A DNA stretch of 5,033 bases from assembly GCA_910588405.1 (NCBI GenBank), contig CAJUPT010000116.1, positions 1 through 5,033 of the forward strand. The letters run 5' to 3'. The notes below the pieces were generated by a model. It had not been told where the DNA came from. It did not search any database and was given only the letters and a program-made list of their open reading frames with translations. Shown here piece after piece: positions 1-4,798 of this stretch (position 1 is the first letter of the stretch; each line of letters opens with the position of its first letter). Made by a program: the position numbers and the translations under genes. This DNA is from an uncultured Lachnospiraceae bacterium (GTDB lineage: Bacteria > Bacillota > Clostridia > Lachnospirales > Lachnospiraceae).

Positions 1-434
1 GGACGCACCATGTAAGCGTGCGGGAGCACCGTACAGCCGTCGACTGGGCGGAGGAGATCAAATATCTCGTGGATGTCATGTACCCGGATGCTGAGAAAAT
101 CATCCTTGTAATGGACAACCTCAATACCCATAAGCCGGCTTCCCTCTATAAGAAGCATCCTCCGGAGGAAGCAAGATGCATCATCAAAAAACTGGAAATA
201 CATTATACCCCAAAGCACGGCAGTTGGCTGGATATCGCCGAAATAGAGCTGAATGTAATGACCCGACAGTGCCTATCCCGCCGTATAGCTGACATTGAGC
301 TGCTGCGCAGCGAGCTGTCTGTATGGGAAACCGAGCGTAATACAATAGCAGCAAAGGTTGACTGGCATTTTAGGACAGGTGATGCCAGAATAAAGCTTAA
401 GTCCCTATACCCCAATTTTACTATCGCCTGTTAA
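1..434 (+). CDS. IS630-family transposase, C-terminal part (5' truncated by window edge)
   Basis: The C-terminal catalytic half of a DDE transposase that cuts and joins IS ends. The frame is open to the window start (Thr-His-His-Val-Ser before the GTG at 18), so that GTG is an internal Val rather than a start. The motif VMDNLNTHKP carries the second catalytic Asp (codon 114-116). HYTPKHGSWLDIAEIEL carries the catalytic Glu (codon about 240-242). The spacing and wording of both motifs are typical of IS630 (DDE_3) transposases. The first Asp and the N-terminal helix-turn-helix would lie upstream of the window. The C-terminus (DARIKLKSLYP) is where family members normally end, so the 3' end appears intact, with stop TAA at 432-434. 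Whether the whole gene is functional cannot be seen here. Confidence 0.9.
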   Translation, partial: THHVSVREHRTAVDWAEEIKYLVDVMYPDAEKIILVMDNLNTHKPASLYKKHPPEEARCIIKKLEIHYTPKHGSWLDIAEIELNVMTRQCLSRRIADIELLRSELSVWETERNTIAAKVDWHFRTGDARIKLKSLYPNFTIAC

Positions 435-463
435 AAGGCGGTAGTAAGGCTAAATATCATCAT

Positions 464-476
464 GTCAGTACACTAG
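464..476. repeat. Candidate right terminal repeat of the IS630 element
   Basis: The block GTCAGTACACTAG lies about 30 bp after the transposase stop and ends in CTAG, a common IS630 target context. The partner repeat would be CTAGTGTACTGAC at the unseen left end. This is inference from position and family habit only. Confidence 0.3.
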
Positions 477-598
477 CGGTCAGTGAGGCCATCAAACGTG
501 ATGTTCTCAATGCTGTAAGTCCTCCGCCTCAAAGAACCTGGTCACCTGGTCATCATACCATGGATATTGTCAATACTTTTAATCCCTTTTACCTAACA
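477..598. other. Short region between IS630 end and tRNA terminator, no recognisable gene
   Basis: No gene can be supported here. One plus-strand frame is open without a stop from 401 to 604. It runs out of frame through the end of the IS630 transposase gene and ends in ...DIVNTFNPFYLTK. It has no convincing start or ribosome binding site and resembles no family I recognise. It could be the tail of a gene disrupted by the IS630 element, or a chance opening of about 67 codons. A small tandem duplication of CCTGGTCA (537-552) is the only repeat seen. Confidence 0.4.
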
Positions 599-636
599 AA
601 ATAAGGCTCCCGAAATTCTGTCTGAGAGCCTTATTT
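599..636 (-). terminator. Intrinsic terminator downstream of tRNA-Leu
   Basis: An 11-bp perfect stem has arms at 599-609 and 626-636 (core AATAAGGCTC / GAGCCTTATT) with a 16-nt loop. Read on the minus strand it lies about 20 nt past the tRNA-Leu 3' end. The second arm finishes in a TTTT run, as expected for Rho-independent termination. On the plus strand the T-run is shorter, so it may also act weakly for transcripts arriving from the IS630 side. Confidence 0.75.
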
Positions 637-655
637 CCACTGCCCATGTGTCTTC

Positions 656-736
656 TGCGGATAACAGGAATCGAACCTGCACGTCTAAGACACCAGATCC
701 TAAGTCTGGCGCGTCTGCCAGTTCCGCCATATCCGC
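656..736 (-). tRNA. tRNA-Leu (anticodon UAG)
   Basis: An 81-nt tRNA folds completely on the minus strand. The acceptor stem is GCGGATA paired with TATCCGC, with discriminator A at 656. The D arm contains the conserved GG (AACTGGCAGA). The anticodon stem CCAGA/TCTGG encloses the loop CTTAGGA, giving anticodon TAG (complement of 700-702). A long variable arm (GTC-TTA-GAC) marks it as class II, and the T arm GCAGG-TTCGATT-CCTGT is standard. It decodes leucine CUN codons, chiefly CUA/CUG. CCA is not encoded (GAA follows), so the 3' end must be completed by tRNA nucleotidyltransferase. No other tRNA lies beside it within the window. It sits between the IS630 remnant and the ISAs1 element. Confidence 0.96.
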
Positions 737-767
737 TGAATTTGAATTACCTGAAACTACGTTTATT

Positions 768-796
768 ATCTTATCACAAAATCAGCGGACACGCAA
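768..796 (-). promoter_or_regulatory. Possible promoter of tRNA-Leu
   Basis: On the minus strand TTGCGT (796-791) and TAAGAT (773-768) are separated by 17 nt and lie about 32 nt upstream of the mature tRNA 5' end. The match to the sigma-A consensus is partial (3/6 and 4/6). It falls outside the ISAs1 element, so the IS insertion would leave it intact. Confidence 0.35.
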
Positions 797-805
797 GACC
801 CAAAA

Positions 806-815
806 TCCCTCTTAT
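806..815. repeat. Left target-site duplication of ISAs1 element
   Basis: TCCCTCTTAT directly abuts the left inverted repeat and matches TCCCTATTAT at 2316-2325 in 9 of 10 positions in direct orientation. ISAs1-family elements are known to duplicate about 8-10 bp of target. Confidence 0.75.
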
Positions 816-832
816 CAGGTTAAACTTACAAA
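816..832 (+). repeat. ISAs1 left terminal inverted repeat
   Basis: CAGGTTAAACTTACAAA pairs in inverted orientation with 2299-2315, with a single mismatch at position 5. It would be the binding and cleavage site of the transposase. Confidence 0.82.
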
Positions 833-847
833 TTGTTATGCACCGCA

Positions 848-863
848 GCACCATCTTTGGTGC
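848..863 (-). other. Small stem-loop after transposase stop codon
   Basis: On the minus strand GCACCA-AAGA-TGGTGC forms a 6-bp stem with a 4-nt loop, 3 nt past the transposase stop. No T-run follows, so it is not a convincing intrinsic terminator. It may stabilise the transposase mRNA 3' end or be incidental. Confidence 0.35.
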
Positions 864-866
864 AAT

Positions 867-2201
867 CTAAAAATATAAAGACATGCTTTGTTTCACGGGA
901 GATTTCCCTTTTGACTCTAATGCTTTCCTTATGCTGTCCACATCCAGCATGGACAGCATTTTTTCTACCCCATTCTCGTAATCCAGTGACAGTTCGTAAC
1001 GGATCCTTTTCGTACTCAGCTTGTAACTGTTTTTCACCAGCGCCAAAATTGACAGCGCTATCTTTTTCATGGTCTGGAGATTTTTAGCCCCTGTTTTTGC
1101 CATGCTTGTATTCTTATCATCCCTGAATGTAAAGTCCATCTGCCAGTGGAGTTTGTTTTCCACGCCCCAGTGCCTGCGGGATGCCCTTTCAAACTCATCC
1201 GCATCTTCCCCTATACTGCATATGTAGCAGTGGTACTCTTCTTCCTGGCTTCCGTCAGGTTTCTTCAGCCTTTTATGTACCATCCCAAAGCTTTTGAGCC
1301 CTTTCCACTTCTTTTTCTCGCTGTACCACCCTGTATCCTCTGTAATATAGTATTCCCTGATGGCTACCCCGCCATGTTCCGCTTCCACCGTCTTTTTATA
1401 ACATCCTTCCTTCCCTTTCAGCTCCTTCCTGTATTCCCTGCTGAAAAAGGACTTCACCTCCTCATAAAAAAGCGCCTGGTTCCCTTTCAGCGCAAATACA
1501 TAGTCGCCTTTCCCATCTATGACCACTTCCGCAGTCCCTTTCTGGCAGTTCATTGCATCCGCGGTCACTATAGTGCCCTTCAGATCCATCAGGCGCAGCA
1601 GTTCCTGGGCAGCGGGTATCTCATTTGTTTTTTCACTGATATATTTCTGCGCCACGCACATGCCGTAGTCATCCGAATACACATTCAGCGTCTGCAGGGC
1701 TTTCACCTTCCCGGCCCCCGTATCTTTTCTGCCGGAACCGCAGCTTACTTTCCCGTCTACAGAAACCACGCTCTTTTCATGTAACCTCCCTGCCTCCCCT
1801 GCCAGGCTTATGATCCCGTCCACTGCGCGCAGCAGAATCCCCACTGTAACCTGGAAGAAATGATCTGTGCTGATGTTGCTGAACACGATACGGTATGTAT
1901 CATCAGTTGGTACGCCAAATGGAAGCTCCAGATACTTACGCAGCCATTTTTCCTTGCTTTTCCCAAAACTTTCAATCTCGCCCCATTCATTTGCGTTTCC
2001 CAGTACCGCAAAAAAGACAATCATGATGATGTCTCCCAGCAGATGATGAACATAGGACGGATGTCGGTAATCCGGTACCGCATCTGCATGCTTTTTAATT
2101 TCCCTTATCAGTACGTCATTCTCCATAACTGTTTCCGGGGATACTCCATTTTCCTGAAAGGTGTTATGAAGTTCTTCCAACCTTGTTGTTTTCTTTGCCA
2201 T
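867..2201 (-). CDS. ISAs1-family transposase (DDE)
   Basis: A full-length 444-aa DDE transposase that mobilises the surrounding element. Residues about 30-125 match the N-terminal region associated with ISAs1/H-repeat transposases (DYRHPSYVHHLLGDIIMIVFF, then GVPTDDTYRIVFSNI). The catalytic core follows: Asp149 in VVSVDGK, Asp215 in GTIVTADAMNCQK, and Glu348 in RRHWGVENKLHWQMD, the family's signature C-terminal motif. The YVFALKGNQ motif at 234-242 is also typical. The ATG at 2199-2201 is preceded by AGGAGG (2206-2211) four bases away, which supports this start. The stop is TAG at 867-869. A weak promoter may exist inside the element (TTGTTA at 2251-2246, TATAAC at 2226-2221, 19-nt gap). All catalytic residues are present and there is no frameshift, so it could be active. 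Long frames on the opposite strand here are codon-bias shadows. Confidence 0.95.
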   Translation of the reverse strand: MAKKTTRLEELHNTFQENGVSPETVMENDVLIREIKKHADAVPDYRHPSYVHHLLGDIIMIVFFAVLGNANEWGEIESFGKSKEKWLRKYLELPFGVPTDDTYRIVFSNISTDHFFQVTVGILLRAVDGIISLAGEAGRLHEKSVVSVDGKVSCGSGRKDTGAGKVKALQTLNVYSDDYGMCVAQKYISEKTNEIPAAQELLRLMDLKGTIVTADAMNCQKGTAEVVIDGKGDYVFALKGNQALFYEEVKSFFSREYRKELKGKEGCYKKTVEAEHGGVAIREYYITEDTGWYSEKKKWKGLKSFGMVHKRLKKPDGSQEEEYHCYICSIGEDADEFERASRRHWGVENKLHWQMDFTFRDDKNTSMAKTGAKNLQTMKKIALSILALVKNSYKLSTKRIRYELSLDYENGVEKMLSMLDVDSIRKALESKGKSPVKQSMSLYF

Positions 2202-2256
2202 ACAGCCTCCTGCTTTATTCGTTATAAAACAAATATATCAAAGTTTAACAAAAAAT

Positions 2257-2282
2257 GGAACAGAAAATAAATTTTCTGTTCC
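2257..2282 (-). terminator. Terminator-like palindrome in the IS leader
   Basis: A perfect 26-bp palindrome has 12-bp arms GGAACAGAAAAT and ATTTTCTGTTCC (2257-2268, 2271-2282) around AA. Read on the minus strand it is followed by CATTTTTTG, giving the stem plus U-run of an intrinsic terminator. It lies between the IS right end and the transposase start, so it would stop transcripts entering from the sugar-binding-protein gene. Insulation of the transposase from outside promoters is known for several IS families. It could alternatively be a protein-binding site. Confidence 0.6.
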
Positions 2283-2298
2283 GTAACATTTTTGTAAC

Positions 2299-2315
2299 TT
2301 TGTAAGTTTATCCTG
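2299..2315 (-). repeat. ISAs1 right terminal inverted repeat
   Basis: Read on the minus strand as CAGGATAAACTTACAAA, it matches the left end at 16 of 17 positions. It directly abuts the right target-site duplication. Confidence 0.82.
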
Positions 2316-2325
2316 TCCCTATTAT
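2316..2325. repeat. Right target-site duplication of ISAs1 element
   Basis: TCCCTATTAT is the direct-repeat partner of 806-815. The single difference (A for C at position 6) could be a mutation after insertion. Confidence 0.75.
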
Positions 2326-2337
2326 AACCAGAATCCA

Positions 2338-3642
2338 TTAATTCTCTTCTGCCAGAATCTTATTCATATCCTCTGTGATCTTCGCGCAGGCTTCTGCCAT
2401 GGAAACATTTTCATTCCAGGCATCCCTCAGATCCTCAGAGATCTGATTTTCCCAGATAACCGTGCTCTTGCTGTAAGGACGGAAGACCACATCCTGGCGC
2501 ATATCCAGATAGGGCTGCAGATCAAAGATATCGGTATTGTTCTTCCAACCCTCTGACACACCCTCATAGGCTGACATGGATACGCCAAGCTCCGCCTGAC
2601 GCCGCTGACCATCCTCAGAACCGAACCATTCCACCAGCTGCCAGGCGGCTTCCGGGTTTTGGGTCTTGGCGCTCACAGCCCAGCCAAGTCCGTTGTAGAT
2701 GGAAATCCTTTTGCCGGTTTGCGCATCCTTTGGAAGAACCGCCACCCCGCAGTTGGCGGTAACATACTCATTCTCCTTCAGTGGAGCGATCATCCAGGAA
2801 CCAAAGGGAAGCATGGCTACTTTGCCGGAAGAAAACAGCACGTCATTTCCTGTTTCAGACATGGAGGCGGGGGATGGCATGGCATTTTTGATCAGCTTGT
2901 CCACATACTCCATGGCCTTCAGGGTATTGGGGTCGTCAAAGCCTGAGCTGGATTTATCATCACTGATCACCTTGCCGCCCATAGAATATACAATGTTCAT
3001 CCAGCCATCCTGGTTGTTGGTGGGATTCATGGCTGTTCCAAACTGACTTCCATCCTCCTTGGTCAGTTTAACGGCCGCGTCATAGTAATCATCCCAGGTC
3101 CAGCTGTCGTCTGGATACGGGATCCCGGCCTCGTCAAACATGGTCTTGTTGTACCACAGAGCGATAGTATCGACATCCTTTGGGATCGCGTAAACTTTTC
3201 CCTCATGTTGGTACAGATTTTTGATGTCCTCCGGAAACTGATCCATATCCACTTTTTCACTGGAAGATACCCGGTCCGTCAGGTCCATAAGGATTCCATT
3301 GGACATATAGCGATATGCCTCATTGGAGTGCATCCAGAATACATCCGGCAGTTCTCCGCCTGTGGCCCCTGCCTCCAGGAGAGACCAGTATTGATCCCAG
3401 GTAACTACCTGAATCTGGGCCTTGTTTCCAGTGGCTGCCGTATAATCGGCGATAATGGCATCCAGCCCGGCTTTCTGTCCGTTATCCCAGATAGCCACGG
3501 TCAGAGTGTCGGAACCCGCGTTTCCAGAGTTCCCCTGTGTTTGCGAAGCTTCCCCGCTCCCCTGAGAATTCCCTGAACAGGCGGTCATAGACAGAACCAA
3601 GGTAGCAAAGACTGCTCCAGCCGCTTTTTTCATGATCTTCAT
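2338..3642 (-). CDS. ABC transporter sugar-binding lipoprotein (family 1 solute-binding protein)
   Basis: A 434-aa extracellular, membrane-anchored receptor that captures a sugar or oligosaccharide and delivers it to a CUT1-type ABC permease. The N-terminus has a Lys-rich start, a hydrophobic segment (residues 7-18) and the lipobox M-T-A-C, with lipidated Cys22. A Ser/Gly/Gln/Asn-rich linker runs to about 44. The mature fold begins with TLTVAIWDNGQKAGLDAI. Family landmarks are GELPDVFWMHS (96-106), GKVYAIPKDVDTIALWYNKTMFDEAGI (148-174), SSGKVAMLPFGSW (271-283) and NGLGWAVSAKTQNPEAAWQLVEWF (317-340). The length is usual for the family. The ATG at 3640-3642 has GGAGGA (3656-3651) upstream; Met4 is less well spaced. 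No permease or ATPase gene follows. The IS begins 22 nt after the stop, so the transporter partners must be elsewhere. The ligand cannot be read from the sequence. Confidence 0.93.
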   Translation of the reverse strand: MKIMKKAAGAVFATLVLSMTACSGNSQGSGEASQTQGNSGNAGSDTLTVAIWDNGQKAGLDAIIADYTAATGNKAQIQVVTWDQYWSLLEAGATGGELPDVFWMHSNEAYRYMSNGILMDLTDRVSSSEKVDMDQFPEDIKNLYQHEGKVYAIPKDVDTIALWYNKTMFDEAGIPYPDDSWTWDDYYDAAVKLTKEDGSQFGTAMNPTNNQDGWMNIVYSMGGKVISDDKSSSGFDDPNTLKAMEYVDKLIKNAMPSPASMSETGNDVLFSSGKVAMLPFGSWMIAPLKENEYVTANCGVAVLPKDAQTGKRISIYNGLGWAVSAKTQNPEAAWQLVEWFGSEDGQRRQAELGVSMSAYEGVSEGWKNNTDIFDLQPYLDMRQDVVFRPYSKSTVIWENQISEDLRDAWNENVSMAEACAKITEDMNKILAEEN

Positions 3643-3650
3643 AAAACCTA

Positions 3651-3656
3651 TCCTCC
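3651..3656 (-). promoter_or_regulatory. Ribosome binding site of the sugar-binding lipoprotein gene
   Basis: GGAGGA on the minus strand lies 8-9 nt before the ATG at 3642. It favours this start over the second in-frame ATG (Met4). Confidence 0.75.
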
Positions 3657-3714
3657 ATGTTTATATTTGAGCACTCCCAAAATCTTCTTATGCTCATGTT
3701 TGTTTGATGCCTTC

Positions 3715-3720
3715 ATTATA
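3715..3720 (-). promoter_or_regulatory. -10 box of the sugar-binding lipoprotein promoter
   Basis: A perfect TATAAT lies on the minus strand about 73 nt upstream of the ATG. At 16-18 nt further upstream there is no recognisable TTGACA-like -35 box (the sequence there is around CTACCGC). A good -10 without a -35 is what an activator-dependent promoter often looks like, which fits the divergent AraC-type gene next door. Confidence 0.55.
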
Positions 3721-3732
3721 GATTTTTCCATA

Positions 3733-3746
3733 AGAAAGCGGTAGAA
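3733..3746. promoter_or_regulatory. Candidate cre (CcpA) site overlapping the -35 region
   Basis: AGAAAGCGGTAGAA matches the Firmicute cre consensus TGWAARCGYTWNCA at 11 of 14 positions, including the central R-C-G. It covers the place where the -35 box of the binding-protein promoter should be, the right position for repression by CcpA when preferred sugars are present. The match is imperfect and the organism is inferred, so this is tentative. Confidence 0.35.
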
Positions 3747-3753
3747 TCCAATG

Positions 3754-3777
3754 TAACATATATACTTGAAAATGTTA
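3754..3777. promoter_or_regulatory. Candidate operator: inverted TAACAT/ATGTTA repeat
   Basis: TAACAT (3754-3759) and ATGTTA (3772-3777) form an inverted pair with a 12-nt gap, upstream of the -35 region of the binding-protein promoter. A further ATGTTAT lies at 3867-3873 within the palindrome AACATATGTT, so the motif recurs three times between the divergent genes. The position suits activator binding by the adjacent AraC-type regulator. AT-rich chance matches cannot be excluded. Confidence 0.35.
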
Positions 3778-3861
3778 TGTATTTAAAAAAAAGACAATTG
3801 CGGAACGAAGAAAAATCCGTATTTTAAGGGAAATTTGCTAAGAATTATTTATTTCTATCTG

Positions 3862-3871
3862 AACATATGTT
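3862..3871. promoter_or_regulatory. Palindrome AACATATGTT just upstream of the regulator gene
   Basis: A perfect 10-bp palindrome ends 15 nt before the ATG at 3887 and shares ATGTTA with the upstream repeats. It could be an autoregulatory operator for the AraC-type gene or part of the mRNA leader. Confidence 0.3.
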
Positions 3872-3886
3872 ATATTGAAAGGAGAT

Positions 3887-4798
3887 ATGATCCAGACAGG
3901 GAAGGGGTATATTTTGGAAAACGCGCGCGTGTTGGTACCGGGGAACCGTCTCTTTGACGATCTGTATTTTTGCGGAGGAGGAAAATCCTCCTGCTTTCCA
4001 GGCCATAGCTTTGGGCCGGATGTACGGCTGAATTTTTTGATTCACTATATTATTTCAGGTAAAGGGGTCTTTGAAACCGACGGACAGCAATATTCTCTGT
4101 CCAAAGGGCAGGGTTTTCTCATTGAGCCAGGAGTTTCCACCTTTTATAAGGCGGATCAGGAGGAACCGTGGAGCTATCTCTGGCTCAGCTTTAATGGAGA
4201 CCTCGCGAGACAGATCGTTGGGGAATTGGAACTTTCCCGGGAACATCCCATTTTTTTCTGCCAGGATGGGACACGGCTGGAGGAGATTTTAGACCGCCTG
4301 TTTGAAGCCTCTGGTTCCGGAATATCTCTGTACCAGCACTCTCAGCTTCTGGCCTTTCTCCACAAGCTGGCAGGCAGACCTGAGGCCGGAGGTGGTGGGG
4401 AAGGCTTTGGAAACCGTGCCAATTACCACATTGACCGGGCACTGGCCTTTATCCGCGCCAACTATTCCAATGGTCTGCGGGTATCAGATGTTGCCAATTA
4501 TCTGGGTATCAGCCGGAATTATCTGTTTTCCCTGTTTTATCAGCATCTGGGACAGTCCCCTCAGGAATACCTGTCCAGCTTCCGTCTCGGCTGCGCCCGG
4601 GAACTTCTGACCACCACCGACTATTCTGTCAGTGAGATAGCTCTTTTGTGCGGTTACAAAAATGCCGGCATATTTGCCGGCGCGTTTAAAAGAAAATATA
4701 TGATCCCGCCGTCTTTGTTCCAGAAATACAGCCAGGAACATCCAGAGATCAATCCTACAGAATATGCCTTATCCATCAAGAAAAAGGAGGATCAATAG
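3887..4798 (+). CDS. AraC-family transcriptional regulator with cupin sensor domain
   Basis: A 303-aa cytoplasmic DNA-binding regulator. The N-terminal cupin (AraC_binding) domain spans about residues 28-104 and has the family wording: CFPGHSFGPDVRLNFLIHYI, SGKG, then LSKGQGFLIEPG and PWSYLWLSF. A Gly-rich linker (EAGGGGEGFGN) follows. The C-terminal double helix-turn-helix spans about 180-285: first HTH RVSDVANYLGISRNYLFSLFYQHLG, second SVSEIALLCGYKNAGIFAGAFKRKYMIPPSLFQKY. The second HTH departs from the usual G-[FY]-x-D-x-x-Y-F-x-R-x-F pattern. The start is uncertain. ATG 3887 has AAAGGAG only 2 nt away, TTG 3875 (307 aa) has no ribosome binding site, and TTG 3914 has AAGGGG 6 nt away. The gene diverges from the sugar-binding lipoprotein gene, its likely target, and abuts another regulator gene downstream. 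The effector is unknown, probably a sugar. Confidence 0.92.
   Translation: MIQTGKGYILENARVLVPGNRLFDDLYFCGGGKSSCFPGHSFGPDVRLNFLIHYIISGKGVFETDGQQYSLSKGQGFLIEPGVSTFYKADQEEPWSYLWLSFNGDLARQIVGELELSREHPIFFCQDGTRLEEILDRLFEASGSGISLYQHSQLLAFLHKLAGRPEAGGGGEGFGNRANYHIDRALAFIRANYSNGLRVSDVANYLGISRNYLFSLFYQHLGQSPQEYLSSFRLGCARELLTTTDYSVSEIALLCGYKNAGIFAGAFKRKYMIPPSLFQKYSQEHPEINPTEYALSIKKKEDQ
4784..4790 (+). promoter_or_regulatory. Ribosome binding site of second regulator gene
   Basis: AAGGAGG lies inside the last codons of the preceding regulator gene, 8 nt before the ATG at 4799. It fixes that start and implies translation from the same transcript. Confidence 0.8.

Larger units (their letters stand above)
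1..476 (+). mobile_element. IS630-family insertion sequence, right part
   Basis: The transposase tail implies that the right end of an IS630-type element lies shortly after 434. A plausible outer end is the GTCAGTACACTAG block at 464-476, because IS630 elements insert at TA, often within CTAG, and this block contains CTAG. The left end is outside the window, so the inverted repeat cannot be matched. The element's presence is well supported, but the exact right boundary is a guess. Confidence 0.5.
816..2315 (-). mobile_element. Complete ISAs1-family insertion sequence, 1500 bp
   Basis: The element is defined by terminal inverted repeats CAGGTTAAACTTACAAA (816-832) and, inverted at the right end, CAGGATAAACTTACAAA (complement of 2299-2315), which match at 16 of 17 positions. 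It is flanked by near-identical 10-bp direct repeats (806-815 and 2316-2325). It carries one intact transposase gene filling most of its length. The size, single ORF, repeat length and duplication length fit the ISAs1 family. It inserted 12 nt after the stop codon of the sugar-binding lipoprotein gene and about 80 bp upstream of tRNA-Leu, disrupting neither. An intact transposase and near-perfect ends suggest a fairly recent, possibly still mobile copy. Confidence 0.88.

Noticed and set aside
537..552. Tandem CCTGGTCA repeat
   Set aside because: Only two 8-bp units, which is compatible with chance. No array continues, so it is not CRISPR or a satellite.
646..878. Two short plus-strand frames over the tRNA
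   Set aside because: They overlap a complete tRNA-Leu on the other strand and lack plausible start signals.
1146..1784. Long plus-strand open frame (212 codons) with hydrophobic stretches
   Set aside because: It lies wholly antisense to the ISAs1 transposase, which has full catalytic motifs and a good ribosome binding site. The hydrophobic appearance is a complement-strand artefact.
2321..2326. Minus-strand TATAAT between the binding-protein stop and the IS
   Set aside because: There is no -35 at a suitable distance. After the IS insertion it points into the element's palindrome, so it is not a credible promoter.
2659..3046. Overlapping plus-strand frames inside the binding-protein gene
   Set aside because: Antisense shadows of a well-supported lipoprotein gene, with no ribosome binding sites or recognisable domains.
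3205..3576. Plus-strand frame of 123 codons
   Set aside because: Antisense to the same lipoprotein gene, with no family resemblance.
3798..3825. TTGCGG / TATTTT pair as promoter of the AraC-type gene
   Set aside because: The boxes are weak and the spacer is 16 nt in a very AT-rich stretch where several equally poor alternatives exist, so it is not listed as a feature.
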